A DNA stretch of 64,000 bases from Membranipora membranacea (taxonomy: Eukaryota; Bryozoa; Gymnolaemata; Cheilostomatida; Membraniporidae), in NCBI GenBank assembly GCA_914767715.1, contig OU612067.1, forward strand, positions 28,058,162-28,122,161. Reading direction: 5' to 3'. This document shows positions 1-11,301 of this stretch, in pieces; the first letter of the stretch is position 1, and each line of letters opens with the position of its first letter. The position numbers and the translations under genes are program-made. The notes beneath the pieces were generated by a model that saw nothing but the letters and a program-made list of their open reading frames with translations, ran no database searches and was not told the DNA's origin.

Positions 1-60
1 AACAGTGAGGAAGCTTTAGTTTAGAAGAGGTAAACACCCGAGGGTGCTATGGGCTGGAAC

Positions 61-170
61 AATCAACCTTGAAAGCTCGTCAATGGGATTCGAACCCACA
101 ACCCCTGCAGCACCGATCCCCTGGCAGTGAAAAGCAAGCGAGCTAACCAATTGAAACCTATCTTTTTTGA
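61..170 (-). repeat. tRNA-derived SINE-like sequence
   Basis: Read on the minus strand, a perfect B-box (GGTTCGAATCC, antisense at 86-96) is preceded about 45 bases upstream by a weak A-box-like stretch (antisense near 141-151). The spacing fits a tRNA-derived pol III promoter. The A box departs from consensus and I see no full cloverleaf, so a decayed SINE head is likelier than a working tRNA gene. Its ends are not defined. Confidence 0.45.
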
Positions 171-430
171 GTTGTTTCGAATCCTCTTGTGTTTTAAGTG
201 TGGTAAAATTCGACTATCCATATTTTATCAATGACTCAGAACCCTCAAAGAATAAAGGTTACCAACAGAATTTTTGCTTCCCTAGATTTGAAGCTCCTTC
301 CAAATTTACCAAATCTCCATAAACCACTCCATCTTTTACACAATCAACACAATCACAAGACATCAACAGTTCAGGTCTCAACCTCACTAAACTATGAGAA
401 GCCCTAATGTCCCGATTGTGATGCAAACCA

Positions 431-1275
431 GGAAGACAACATTTACATTGTTCACCATTCTCCCGAATGTAATAGCACTAGGAAATTCCCCATTGCAAAA
501 AACTAAATGTCATCCAGAAAACCATAATATTCATCCAGTTTCCAGCTCTTTTTGACTTCATTCGTCAGTCATGCAAGCTTGATCATGATCACTACTAAAC
601 TTGATTGTCGGGGCCTTTGAGTACTGCGAGTACCTGTAATTGTACCCTGATGATAAAATAATTGTTATGTTTTTCCCCATCAATGACAAGTCAATATCAT
701 TGTGATAGCACCTTTAGCAGTTAACATGGACATCTACATGTAACAGTTAAAACCATGTATGTTCTTTGAAATTGACATACCTAGTTCGAGAATGTGAGCT
801 TTATTAATTTATAACTTTTGATGTTATTAGGTGGATGTCACTGAGGCTGTAATCCAGAGCAGTTCATGAAGACAGAGGAAATCGGTTCAGTGCAGGAATA
901 AAAGTAGGTAATTTTCCAGAGATGTAAGCTGGATATAGAGTGTGATACATTCTGATCTATTGCAATCTATCCATATTGAACTGTTCCCATTTGAGCACAT
1001 AAAACCAAAGAAACTTTCACTGCTAGGCGATAGGTGCTGCATGAGCTTGGGATTGAGTCCCATTGGGCAACCCTTCTAGGGTTTTTGTTCAAAGTTCAAG
1101 TCCCTCTGTTGTAAATCTCTGCCGTGTACTATTCTTCAGACTGACTCAATGAAAGAAATGTTATAACATTGAAAGGCATGATGGCAAGGTGAATTGACAG
1201 CTAAAAAACACTACTAGGGTCCTGGCACCCTTGTGTGTATATCACTTAATTTTAGTGTCAAGTTATAGAGGAGAT
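431..1275. repeat. Tandem duplication, left copy (~845 bp)
   Basis: This segment recurs almost base for base 908-910 bases downstream (1339-2185). Both copies start at GGAAGACAACATTTACATTG and end at AGTTATAGAGGAGAT. I find no long reading frame or recognisable domain in either copy. A 63-base spacer (1276-1338) containing C-runs separates them. Confidence 0.9.
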
Positions 1276-1338
1276 ATAGATCAAGTTTGCTCCATTTTCC
1301 CCCCGTTGGAATTGCCCCCCCTCTACTGACACGCCGAA

Positions 1339-2185
1339 GGAAGACAACATTTACATTGTTCACCATTCTACCGAATGTAATAGCATTAGGAAATTCCTCA
1401 TGGCAAAAAACTAGATATCATCCAGAAAACCATAATATTCATCCAGTTTCCAGCTCTTTTTGACTTCATTCGTCAGTCATGCAAGCTTGATCATGATCAC
1501 TATTAAACTTGATTGTCGGGGCCTTTGAGTACTGCGAGTACCTGTAATTGTACCCTGGTGATAAAATAATTGTTATGGTTTTCCCCATCAATGGTAAGTC
1601 AATATCATCGTGATAGCACTTTTAGCAGTTAACATGGACATCTACATGTAACAGTTGAAACCATGTATGTTCTTTTAAATTGACATACCTTGTTCGAAAA
1701 TGTGAGCTTTATTAATTTATAACTTTTGATGTTATTAGGTGGATGTCACTGAGGCTGTAATCCAGAGCAGTTCATGAAGACAGAGGAAATCGGTTCAGTG
1801 CAGGAATAAAAGTAGGTAATTTTCCAGAGATGTAAGCTGGATATAGAGTGTGATACATTCTGATCTATTGCAATCTATCCATATTGAACTGTTCCCATTT
1901 GAGCACATGAAACCCAAGAAACTTTCACTGCCAGGCGATAGGTGCTGCAGGAGTTTTTGTATTGAGTCCCACTGGGCGACCCTTCTAGGGTGATAGTTCC
2001 AGGCTCAAGCACCCTCGGTTGGAAATCTCTCCCGTGTACTCTTCTTCTGACTGATTCAATGAAAGAAATGTGATAACATGGAAAGACATGCTGACAAGCT
2101 GAATAGACAGCTAAAAAACACTACTAGGGTCCTGGCACCGTTGTGTGTATATCACTCAATTTTATTGTCAAGTTATAGAGGAGAT
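1339..2185. repeat. Tandem duplication, right copy (~847 bp)
   Basis: Direct repeat of 431-1275 with scattered substitutions and a few small indels, most of them in the last third. No coding content recognised. Confidence 0.9.
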
Positions 2186-2810
2186 CGAGAGATTTTGAAA
2201 AAAAAAGAAGAAGATTATTTAACAGCAATGTATGAATAAATTGAACTCAAACTATACCAAATCCAGTTAACATCGATCAAACAATGAAGCTTTATTGGAG
2301 CCAATACATTGGCTATAGTGAGCTGCAGCATTTTAGTTTCACATAGGACCTTGATAACCTGAATGCAACTGCAACAATATAATATTGCAAAATACTCCTC
2401 TGCTAAAATGATAGTAAATAATATTTTGGACTCTCTGGTGCCCCTGTTCATATGACTACCAGATGGAAAATTACACATAGCCTAGTATACAATTTATCAC
2501 TGTTAAGTTTTTTTTAAGGTGGATACAGAATTTGGTGTCCAAGGTATTCCGAGCTGATCTATTGGAGTGATAACATGGAAACTACGAGTAAGTTGAATAA
2601 AACCATTTCATAGTAATAAAAAAAGTTAAAGACAAACCGCACAGGAAGTATTCAGATAAGCCGTGTAGAGTTATTCCATAAGACCCTAGAATAATTATCT
2701 TTACCATACCAACCTAGAACATGCCAAATTAAATAAATTCATCAGGAACAAACAAATCTTTTATATAAAACAAAGAACTATTGATGCCTTATCTTATTTC
2801 TGTTTTTCAG
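2186..2810. other. Intron upstream of the first recognised exon
   Basis: AT-rich sequence with no recognised gene or element. It ends in a good polypyrimidine tract and acceptor (TTTCTGTTTTTCAG) directly before the exon at 2811. Short minus-strand frames in it have no recognisable content. Confidence 0.6.
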
Positions 2811-3045
2811 GCTCCTTCTATGTCTGGTTCAGGAGTGATTCGGAGCCTGAGATTAAGGGAATTCCTTTTCATTTCCATACTTCATATAAATCATTGACGG
2901 TAGATGCGTTGATCGCAGCCACCAAGGGAGCTCAGATAACCCACATGGCCATTGATGGTATCATTCCACCTAACTTACAGACAATCACCCCTCCTCTCAA
3001 ACAGCTCAGACTGAGGGGTATACCAGACAGTGATCAGCTCAAGCG
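2811..3045 (+). CDS. LRR gene, exon E0: domain leading into the LRR array
   Basis: The segment lies between an acceptor (TTTTTCAG) and a donor (GTAAGTGTG) and is open in the frame that fits the next exon: two bases finish a codon, 77 codons follow, then CG begins the arginine completed by the next exon. The encoded stretch is mixed polar and hydrophobic. Its last third (PPLKQLRLRGIPD) has the spacing of a degenerate LRR strand, so it probably caps the LRR domain. I do not recognise the first 50 residues as a known family, and see no signal peptide or membrane segment. The start codon must lie further upstream. Only the last 25 bases of this exon recur in block B (24312-24336). Confidence 0.8.
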
Positions 3046-3526
3046 GTAAGTGTGATGTGGAAGACAAATTCTGTATAGACTTCATCAGTTAAAATAACAA
3101 GAATATTGAGAGAAAAAGAAAAAAACTTGTCAGCTATCTCCATCTTCTTCCCCCCCCCCTCACAACCAGATAACTTTATGGCTAGGGCATACATTTTGGA
3201 TAAAAAAACTTGATGGTTGAAACTCACCTTCTTTTCTCCCCACAACCAGAGGACCCCTTGGAAGTAGATTCAAATTTAAAAGACTAGTTTGTCGATCTTT
3301 AGGGCGTGAGAACTTATCAATGATACAAAAAGCAAGACAGAGATAGTGGATGGAGTGGAGATTACTATGAGGCACAATTGTACTTGATTTTTCATGTTGT
3401 AAAAATCTAACAATCTTTTTCTCAAGTTACTTCCAAAATGCATCACTGGGTGCCACAGAAAATCTTTGTTAGTTGTGTTTAAATTTATGAATTCATTACT
3501 TATTTTTGTGTGTTGTTGGTGCTGCT
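3046..3526. other. Intron, 5' part
   Basis: Intron after E0, colinear with 24337-24822. It contains a C-run (near 3150) that differs in length between copies. Minus-strand frames across the donor occur in both copies, but they read through splice-site and intron sequence and are not gene-like. Confidence 0.6.
3519..3526. repeat. Target-site duplication of foldback element 1 (left)
   Basis: GTGCTGCT immediately left of the element is repeated at 5938-5945 immediately right of it. The paralogous position in block B (about 24815-24822) has a single copy and no element. Confidence 0.85.
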
Positions 3527-5937
3527 CATAGAGTTATTATATACTCTAGAGTGGACAATGTGTACAAAAATAGCAACAGGTTTTGTCCTACTTAATTATT
3601 GCGAAATCCATGACACGACGCAATCTGATTGTGCCTGTCTAGTGCCTGTATCATATAACTTATCATTGAGAATATATGTATTGGGCACGGAAATTTAGAT
3701 TTTTAGAGCGCTTATAGCCATTTTTTTGGAAAAATTTTTACGCGACACTATGTGGATCACTTGTAGGTATTTTCACTCGCAGCCAGTGGAAAATTTGTCT
3801 ATGTTTTCCCATTAAAATAAGCCAAAATCTCAACCGCAAACACATCATTGTGATGAAACAGAAATGACCGGGCTAGCTTAATTTTTTTCACTGCCACTTG
3901 CCAGCCATATTAGCTGTGTCCTGTCTGTATATGATGTTGATGTTTATATTTACAAATAAGGTTGATTAAAGGTTGATTAAAATCCGATGTCTTATCACTC
4001 GCCCATCCCGAGGAATGGGCGGCGAAATATTATTGCCTTATTGGCGAGGCCACAATATCTGCGCCAAATTGCTCTCTGTTTGCAGGCAGGTCGGAGCACA
4101 CCTGGGGGACCAACCAATCCCCAGTAGAAGTGGGATTCGAACCCACGACCTTCAACACTTGCGTGTTGAAGTCCGGCGCTCAAACCAACTGAGCCACCTC
4201 CTACTCCTAAACAACCATCAGAGAAAATTGCATCACACCCACCCCCCCCCCCCCTCTGAACCAAATGATCTCTTATTTTGATCATGGTGAGAAATCAGAT
4301 ATATCTGTTAACTTAAAAATGTCACATCGGTGAGAGAGCGAAATTATATCGGCTTTCTCAGCACTAATATAACCATGTTAATATCAGTTGTGTGGGTATA
4401 ATTTTCTGAAAGTTGGTAGAGCGCAGTAGTGAGTGCAAATAGAAAGACTTGGACCGATGATGTATATAAAATTGGTTAAAAGATTTTAATTCACATTGTA
4501 TACTATTATCATTATATGTACCTAACGATGGAATTTTATGAAAGTCTCTAAATACGCCCTCTGTACTCTTCTCAACAGAAGATTTGAGTTGCAAAGACGA
4601 AATATATATGGTGTTTTCTCCGTAATGTATTGCAACTGATAACTGATTGCCATTTTCATACAATTTTTCCAGACTGAGTGAGGGAATTTTAGAAAATGTA
4701 ATCTGGACAAGTATGTATCTTGAGTTGTCCTTTCGACGTTTTCTTGCTATTCAGCGACTCAGCAGAAGAGTTTATGGATCGATTGATTTAACCTGATGTG
4801 TTGGCTTGAATAGTTTTTGCAATACAAAAACGAGTGGCTACCCAGGAGAGGGAATTTAGAGCTATAAATGACATAGCCAAACCAAAGCCGAGATCTTTAA
4901 GCTGAAAATTTTGAGCCACGGGTTTCTTGCTCATCTTGTATAATTGGAAGTCATTATACTTCACAGATTAAATGAACTCACGAGTGTGTAAAATTTTAGT
5001 TAGAGAGACAGGACACAGTTTAATTGGCTGACAGGCAAGTGGCAGGGGCAAAAACCGGCTAGCCAGGTAATTGTGATTATATCGCGATGGTGTGCTTGCA
5101 GTTGAGATTTTGGTGTTTTAAGGGGATACACAAATCTCTTTGTCCCCTGTCTGCCCCCTGAAAGGAACCACTTGCAAGTCATCTATTAGTGTGGCATGAA
5201 AAGTTTTACAAAAATATTGCTAAAAATGCTCTGAAAACGATAAAGGTAAGCAGCAAACTTTTTCACCTCCAATCGCCTTTCCACAGGCTACTTTTATCCC
5301 ATGTTATCACAAATCATCGCCAGTAGCTGGAACTGAACAGATAAAATAAACCGACTGAGTGTGCAACATATTAGTTAGAGAGACAGGACACAGCAAAATA
5401 CATGGCAAGAGACAGAAACCAGCTGGCCCTGTCATTGAGATTTAGGCTCATGTATTCGCGGTTGATAGTTGGCTTATTTTAAAGGGAGAATAAGAAAATG
5501 TCAAACTGACCGGAAGAGAAAATACCTGCAGGTGATGGTGAGGTAAATGGTGTTACATGTGAAATTCTTTGATAAAATGGCTATGTGCTCGATCCATAAA
5601 CTTAATTTGTATGTCCAATTCTAATATTTTTAATGATAAAGTCAATGATTCATGCACTATCCACGCACAACCAGTTGTCGTTGCCTCATGGAATTGAAAG
5701 TGAAAATACCGGCAAGTGATCTACATGGTGTCCATTAAAAATTTTTTGAAAAAATGGATATATGCGCTCTAGAAATCTAAATTGTCATGCCCAATACGCA
5801 TATTCTCAATGATAAGTTATATGATACAGGCACTGGCCATGCACAACCAGATTGCGTTGTGTCATGGATTTCGCAATAATTAAGTAGGACGCTTTTAGCA
5901 CTGCATTGTCCACTCTAGAGTATATAATAACTCTATG
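3527..5937. mobile_element. Foldback/TIR DNA element 1 (2411 bp, non-autonomous)
   Basis: The ends are inverted copies: CATAGAGTTATTATATACTC at the left and its complement at the right. The inverted similarity continues inwards for several hundred bases, shown by a stretch near 3560-3680 that is mirrored near 5800-5900. The inner arms are modular: a block containing GAGAGACAGGACACAG recurs (about 4996 and 5373), and blocks like AAGCCAAAATCTCAAC recur in both orientations. No transposase frame is seen. The 8-bp target duplication and CA...TG ends fit hAT or another 8-bp-TSD superfamily, with hAT only an inference. A tRNA-derived SINE is nested at 3957-4208. A second copy lies at 39506-41673. 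Confidence 0.85.
3957..4208 (-). mobile_element. tRNA-derived SINE nested in foldback element 1
   Basis: On the minus strand there is a clear A box (TGGCTCAGTTGG, antisense 4185-4197) and B box (GGTTCGAATCC, antisense around 4131-4143), with tRNA-like spacing and a body of about 150 bases after the B box. The matching place in foldback element 2, which is the other way round (about 40705-40725), reads straight across without this segment. That supports insertion and sets the approximate limits. Exact ends and a target duplication are unclear. Confidence 0.75.
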
Positions 5938-6127
5938 GTGCTGCTCCAGGGATGTGATTCTGAAAAATAAATTATGATAATACAATCATAATTAGACCCA
6001 GATCAGATGATATCAATGCACATCAGCAAAAGCGTAGACCGAATAATAGAGATGTAGTGAACAAAATATATCTGTTATTGAGTAAATTTGTAAATTTTCC
6101 TGCATGACATGAGCTTATTGTTTACAG
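5938..6127. other. Intron remainder before E1
   Basis: It begins with the right-hand GTGCTGCT target duplication, then resumes the intron sequence shared with block B (24823-24994). It ends in the E1 acceptor TTATTGTTTACAG. No other feature seen. Confidence 0.6.
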
Positions 6128-6265
6128 GATCAGCTCCCTAACAAGCCTAGAGAAGCTTGATGTAGCATTAAATAAGGACCTCACATTACCTGATGAGTTA
6201 TCTAATCTCAGATCTCTAAAAGAGCTGGATATCGACTCGAGTGGTCTGAAAACCTTACCTGAATG
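6128..6265 (+). CDS. LRR cassette exon E1 (two 23-residue LRRs)
   Basis: The acceptor GTTTACAG and donor GTGAGTTT enclose 138 bases. The first base finishes the arginine codon begun by E0, and the last two (TG) begin a tryptophan completed by the first base of a following cassette. Two LRRs are visible: LTSLEKLDVALNKDLTLPDE and LRSLKELDIDSSGLKTLPEW, fitting LxxLxxLxLxxNxLxxLP. This cytosolic-type 23-residue LRR is common in plant-type, Ras-group and MFHAS/ROCO-like proteins; membership here is not shown. Its block B counterpart is E3. The first repeat has NKD.LTLP rather than the N.L..LP of the other cassettes, which sets E1/E3 apart as a subclass. Confidence 0.9.
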
Positions 6266-7482
6266 GTGAGTTTACTTCCCTTCATATACCAATGCTGCTT
6301 CTGATGAACAGTAACTATTTTGTGAATTTTAGGTACTTCAAGTGTTATTTTCTGCTATAAATAATTATATAGAATCTGACCCTGAAGTTGTAACTGCTGA
6401 ATGATGCGGTAAATATTGATGTGATTCTGAGTTGCCTTTATTCCAGGCGTCCGTGTTCCAGTGATCGTATTGCATTTAGACCTTTTCGTGACTCACTTTA
6501 GTGTAAAAAAGTTTAATTTGCTGGTTAGGTAAGGTAAAGGTAGGTAGGTTAGGTAAGGAAAAGAAATCGAAATATTATGAACGCCCCCGCCATAGAAATG
6601 CATTCCTGATATTGTAATTCTGCACTGAATTATTATCTTAATTAAGAGAAATTGTTAACATCTTTTTGGTATTCTACTATGAAGAAACATTGTAAATTTC
6701 GAGTAGCAATCATTCTATAGAAAGTAAATAAAAGCATGGGTCAATGTTTACATGTTTCTGGTTGGTAATATATATATATGAGCAAATACAGATGTGGTTT
6801 TTTTTGCAATAACTGTGAGTTAGATTCATGCATCAACAAAAAATGCGATAAAAATGTTGTTTGGGAGAGACGTAAACTTTCACTCTTTTATAGCAGAGCA
6901 TGGAAGCAAAGAATAATGGTCAATATATATTCCCTTCCCTCCTAATGATTGATTTCTATCATACTAGTTCTAGTTGACATTTCTTGTGTTGAACTTATTA
7001 CTAATTCTAGCGCATTTTATTAAAGATGACATGTTCACTTTTCACTCTAAGATCAAAACCGAAGAAAAAATATAAAATCATGAGTCGTCTTACTCTGACA
7101 TGAGAAAACCCTTGACTTGTGAAAGAACAGAGTTGTAAACAAATCTGTATATTATATGGAGCATTACATTACATTTAAATTATGAGTTGTTTTCATGTGA
7201 AAAGATAAGGGAGAGGGGATGTGTAAGGTTATAGTAGCAAACAGCTTTGTTTTCTATAAATAGGTGAAGGGCCTGAGTCTGCCTGACGATTAACTTTCAC
7301 TGTGACAATATAATACAATGAATGGGATCGATATAAGTATTATCTCCAGCATGAGCATCAATATGATTTTTAATGTATATATTAAAACAAATATTCATAT
7401 ATTATATAACCCATCATTATAATTGCGCTAAATCTATATTATAGGATTTGTTTCTTCTTTGACAACGGGCAACCGAACCATC
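6266..7482. other. Intron after E1
   Basis: AT-rich intron with short TA runs (about 6770). Its last 280 bases (about 7200-7482) match the sequence that stands directly upstream of LRR exons E5, E7 and E8, but stop at the LINE C boundary instead of reaching an exon. A short run of GGTTAGGTAAGG-like repeats lies near 6525-6560. No gene seen. Confidence 0.6.
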
Positions 7483-8082
7483 CGAAATACGTTGTTAATA
7501 CTGACAAGAAAGAAAAACATGGAAATATCAGATCTCTGTTGTATAAAAAGTTTTTTAGAATAGTATATTATTAAGTGTATGTATGAGATGTCTTAAAAAG
7601 CTGTCTCTACCCCATGTACCCCGATATTTAATGGTGCGGTAGCGACCTGAGGGGCATTTAGTAAGAAAGTCATTGATAAAGTGCTCTTCATCGTCTATGT
7701 ACCGTAGTACAAGTGTCTTGATCTGGTTGGCCACCAGAGCATCTATATCGGGGTGCTCAATCCCTAACTTGGCAGCATCTTTAAATATTTTGCGTAAGGA
7801 CTTCTTGTCGCTTGCATGGATGCTTGTCAAAAGTATGGGGAGACAGTAAGTGGTGAGGGATACAATAAAACTCTTGAATAACATATGAGAAAGGGGCTTT
7901 GAGTTATAGTATACAAAATTTTTCACAATATACATGCGTTGAGATGCAGTAGTCACTATGGATTGCACATGATCATGATAGCGGAGTTTATCGTCAACAG
8001 TAACACCAAGGTATTTTACTTTGTCACAAAAATCAACTTCCGTGCCGTTAAGGATAAGAGTAGGGGTAATGGGCCTAGCAAG
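7483..8082 (-). mobile_element. LINE C fragment: C-terminal reverse-transcriptase region, copy 1
   Basis: The minus strand encodes about 175 residues typical of the end of a CR1/Jockey-like non-LTR retrotransposon reverse transcriptase, just after the YADD palm. VKYLGVTVDDKLRYHDHV is the conserved post-palm signature, and the frame ends at a stop near 7555. About 70 bases of presumed 3' UTR follow. The palm motifs are absent, so the copy is inactive. The open frame formally begins at 8109, but its first nine codons are antisense to LRR-intron sequence, so that ATG is incidental. Copy 2 (26813-27412) is the same length and differs by only one base that I can find. Confidence 0.85.
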
Positions 8083-8089
8083 CTGAATG
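8083..8089 (+). pseudogene. Remnant of an E1-type LRR exon (last 7 bases plus donor)
   Basis: CTGAATG followed by GTGAGTTTACTTCCC is the end of exon E1, its donor and its intron, placed directly against the LINE C fragment. The sequence left of LINE C matches the acceptor-side intron of other cassettes. This location therefore looks like a former LRR cassette whose exon body was replaced by LINE sequence. The same arrangement is at 27413-27419. Confidence 0.65.
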
Positions 8090-9504
8090 GTGAGTTTACT
8101 TCCCTTCATATACCAATGTTGCTTCTGATGAACAGTAACTATTTTGTGAATTTTGAGTACTTCAAGTGTTATTTTCTGCTATAAATAAATTATATAGAAT
8201 CTGACCCTGAAGTTGTAACTGCTGAATGATGAGGTAAAATATTAATGTGACTCTGAGTTGCCTTTATTCCAGGCGTCCGTGTTCCAGTGATAGTATTACA
8301 TTTAGACCTTTTCGTGACTAATTTTGGTGTAAAAAAGTTTAATTTACTGGTTAGGTAAGGTGCATTTTGCGTGCATGTCTTATGGATACTCGTAACCTCT
8401 TTAAAAACTGTCCGAAATATAAAGCTACCTTGAAGTTTGAAAGTAAAATAACTGCGGTAACAGATCCAACGCAATTGCTAGCAATTTGTGTTCTTGGAAT
8501 CAAGAGGTAATATAAATAAAATAATGTAGAAACCCAAACTTCAGTACTCTGAATTAAATGCTCTGAATTTAATGTACACAAAAATTTGTTACAGATAATA
8601 CTTAGTATAAGCTTTTTACAAATTAATTCAAATTTATGACAAATGTTACAGATTTTGAAAACTTTGCATTCCTTAATAATCAATTGTTGGCAATTGTTGA
8701 ATTTCTGAGAAATTTTCGGCGAGAGTTTTCATAATGGAATCAAAATATTATGAACGCCCCCGCCCTAGAAATGCATTCCTGTGGTTGTAATTCTGCACTT
8801 AATTATTATCTTAATTAAGAGGAATTGTTATCGGTAACATCTTTTTGGTATTCTGCTATGAAGAAACATTGTAAATTTGGAGTAGCAAACATTCTATAAA
8901 AAATAAATGAAAGCATGGGTCAATGTTACATGTCTCTGGTTGTAATATATATATATGAGCAAACACAGATGTGGTTTTTTTTTGCAACAACTGTGAGTTA
9001 GATTCATGCAACAACAAAAAATGCAATAAAAATGTGGTTTGGGAGAGAAGTAAACTTTCACTCTTTTATAGCAGAGCATGGAATGGAAGCAAATAATAAT
9101 GGTCAATATATATTCCCTTCCCTCCCTTATTGATTGATTTCTATCATACTAGTTCTAGTTGACATTTCTTGTGTTGAACTTATTACTAATTCTAGCGCAT
9201 TTTATTAAAGATGACATATTCACTTTTCACTCTAAGATCAAAACAGAAGAAAAAATAAAAAATCTTGAGTCGTCTTACTTTGACATGAGAAAACCCTTGA
9301 CATGTGAATGGACAGAGTTGTAAAGAAATCTGTATTTTATATGGAGCATTACATATTTATGATCATTTGTCAGAATTGGAGAATTTACTTTCTTGCCCTC
9401 CTTTTGCTGGATATAGGATAGATGACATTGCATTTAGTATCCCGCAATGCAGTATTCTGGTATTAACAGCAATAAGAGCTTATACTGGATTGATCTGACC
9501 CACT
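8090..9504. other. Second copy of the E1-type downstream intron
   Basis: Repeats about 6266-7140 of the true E1 intron, with an additional ~400-base stretch (about 8360-8750) also present in block B. No exon or RNA gene recognised. Confidence 0.65.
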
Positions 9505-9663
9505 TAGAGGTACAATATGTTGGGCCAAGTTAGTTGACATGTTCACATTAGTTAGTTAGTTTGCGCCGGGGTAGGCTGCACCAAACTGGTGCTCTTTTAA
9601 TTTAGTTGATTACGCTGTTAAAATCTTGGACTATAACTCGGAAAACATACGTGCGAATAGATA

Positions 9664-10245
9664 TTGACGCTGCCGATCCACTCATATAATATGTCGGAAA
9701 ATCGTACTAGCTATAGCAGAGCAGATATACTCAACTTGAATAACTGCGACAGCAATGGATTTCAAATTATCAACAAACAGATCTTACACATTATATCTCA
9801 AACTAGTGCGATTAAAGGATTAGGGACTAAGAATGGATTACACTCAAGGAAAACTAAGCAAGGCTGCAGAGCTGGCAAACATAAAACTAGACATATCACT
9901 CAACAATCGACACCAGATCCAATACCTGCACCGAGTGCTAAGAAAACCTCACAGAGCCATCCTGTTGTTCGATTCATAAACTGCAGGTCACTTAATAACA
10001 ACAACATTCCAGTACCGCTAATAAAGAAAAAAAATGTCACCCACACACCCAGCCTGCTCTATACTAATTGCAGGTCGTTAAACACTTGGAAACTTGCAGA
10101 ATTGGAGGCTTATGCTGAAATACACAAACCAAGCATTATTTGTCTAACAGAGACATGGCTTAACGATGACAAACAGCAAACTGTTAACATCAATGGATAT
10201 AAAACCCACTTTTGCCACAGGAAAAATAGAAATAGGAGGCGGTAG
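9664..10245 (+). pseudogene. LINE A N-terminal region and start of endonuclease
   Basis: The 193-residue frame has a basic, Asn/Ser-rich N-terminal half. It then contains LLYTNCRSLNTWKL and PSIICLTETWLND, the first two motifs of LINE apurinic endonucleases (N of strand 1; ET/W of the catalytic Glu motif). An earlier RFINCRSLNNNN repeats the first motif about 37 residues upstream, an internal duplication. The frame ends in a basic run at 10245, and the domain resumes in another frame at 10254. In copy 2 a second frame (29084-29308) is also open over the N-terminal half, so the true ancestral frame there is uncertain. Confidence 0.75.
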
Positions 10246-10253
10246 GGATTTTC

Positions 10254-10855
10254 TTGCATGACCATCTCGATGCAACAACTATATCCTCAGAAACATCCAG
10301 CACTTTCTCTGCACTCCGGGCAAAAATAAACATCAAATCCTACCCTCCTATTATAGTTGGCTGTTTGTACCATCCACCTAATGTTGAGCAGTCAAAAACA
10401 CAACACTACCTGTCGACTACACTACTGAAATTGCATAACAAGTACCAAACGCCAAGATTCCTCATAAATGGTCATTTTAATAAATTACCTGTGGAAGATC
10501 TATTGGAACAGTTCAACCTACATGACCTGGTTACTGGTTCACTACTCGAGAAAACAACAAACTAGACCTTGTGTTAACCGATGTAGAGGAATACAATGCA
10601 GCTGAAAAGTTATCTCCACTCGGCGACAATGAGCACTGCTGTGTACTCGTGAAAGGACAGCCAGCAAAACGCAAACGTTATATCCCAGTAAAAATACGCC
10701 TCATCACTCTAGGTCGCAAGAATGAGTTTCTGGTATCATTATCACAACATGATTGGAGTAATGTTCTCAACGAGCAAAATGTTCACCAAGAGGCTGTTAA
10801 TCTGCACGAATCTATCGATCAGCTCCTTGATAAACATTGTCCAGTACCAGATTAA
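10254..10855 (+). pseudogene. LINE A endonuclease, middle and C-terminal parts
   Basis: The first frame (10254-10565) contains PIIVGCLYHPPN, the strand before the catalytic Asp/Asn motif. It is followed by RFLINGHFNKLP, where a GDFN motif is expected and GHFN is found. The next frame (10571-10855) contains LVLTDVEEYN and LSPLGDNEHCCVLV, the SDHxxV-like end motif (here DNEH). The loss of Asp in GDFN and two frameshifts indicate a dead enzyme. A short continuation (RDKAYNKGSSGYKQLKSTV, 10861-10976, third frame) is the usual linker to the reverse transcriptase. Confidence 0.75.
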
Positions 10856-11301
10856 AAAACAGCTACAGGACAAGCCGCCCTGGATGACTGCAGACATTGA
10901 GAAAACCATCGCAGCCAGGGACAAAGCATACAACAAAGGCAGTTCTGGTTACAAGCAGCTCAAGTCGACGGTTTAGCAAATGATTAGAACTAGCAAGAAG
11001 AAGTTTGTAGGCAAACAGCTGAATGACAACAAAAATGCTAAAAAAGTGGTGGGCAACTGTATAAAAACTCACAACCAACAACCAAAACAGCCATTCAACC
11101 AATCCAACAACATGCATAGAAGATAAATGCCTATCTGACTGTGATGTAGCCAAAAATCTCAATACATGCTTCAAGAGCGTTGGGGGAGAAGCAAGACAAG
11201 AATCCCTACCTGACACACCATCGTCACATACTCCTCTACAACACAAGCTCAGTAAAATCGACCATACCAAGGCATGTAACACTCTAGATTCTCCATCCTG
11301 G

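Noticed and set aside
3039-3375. Minus-strand frames across the E0 donor, conserved at 24330-24666
   Set aside because: Conserved only because the blocks are duplicated; they run over an exon end, a C-run of variable length and intron, with no domain.
4131-4200. Functional tRNA gene
   Set aside because: A and B boxes are good, but the sequence lies in a longer SINE-like insertion, and I could not fold a convincing acceptor stem; the same holds for the tRNA-like parts at 61, 29911, 47630 and 55990.
3527-5937. Mutator-like (MULE) assignment with a 10-bp duplication
   Set aside because: Counting CATAG/CTATG as the true ends gives exact 8-bp duplications in both foldback copies; the apparent extra bases are chance matches at the edges.
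7939-8184. 81-residue plus-strand frame, identical in both blocks (27269-27514)
   Set aside because: Antisense to the LINE C reverse-transcriptase fragment and continuing into intron sequence.
10863-11282. 139-residue minus-strand frame
   Set aside because: Antisense to the LINE A linker; the plus strand carries the real, broken coding sequence. Broken in copy 2.
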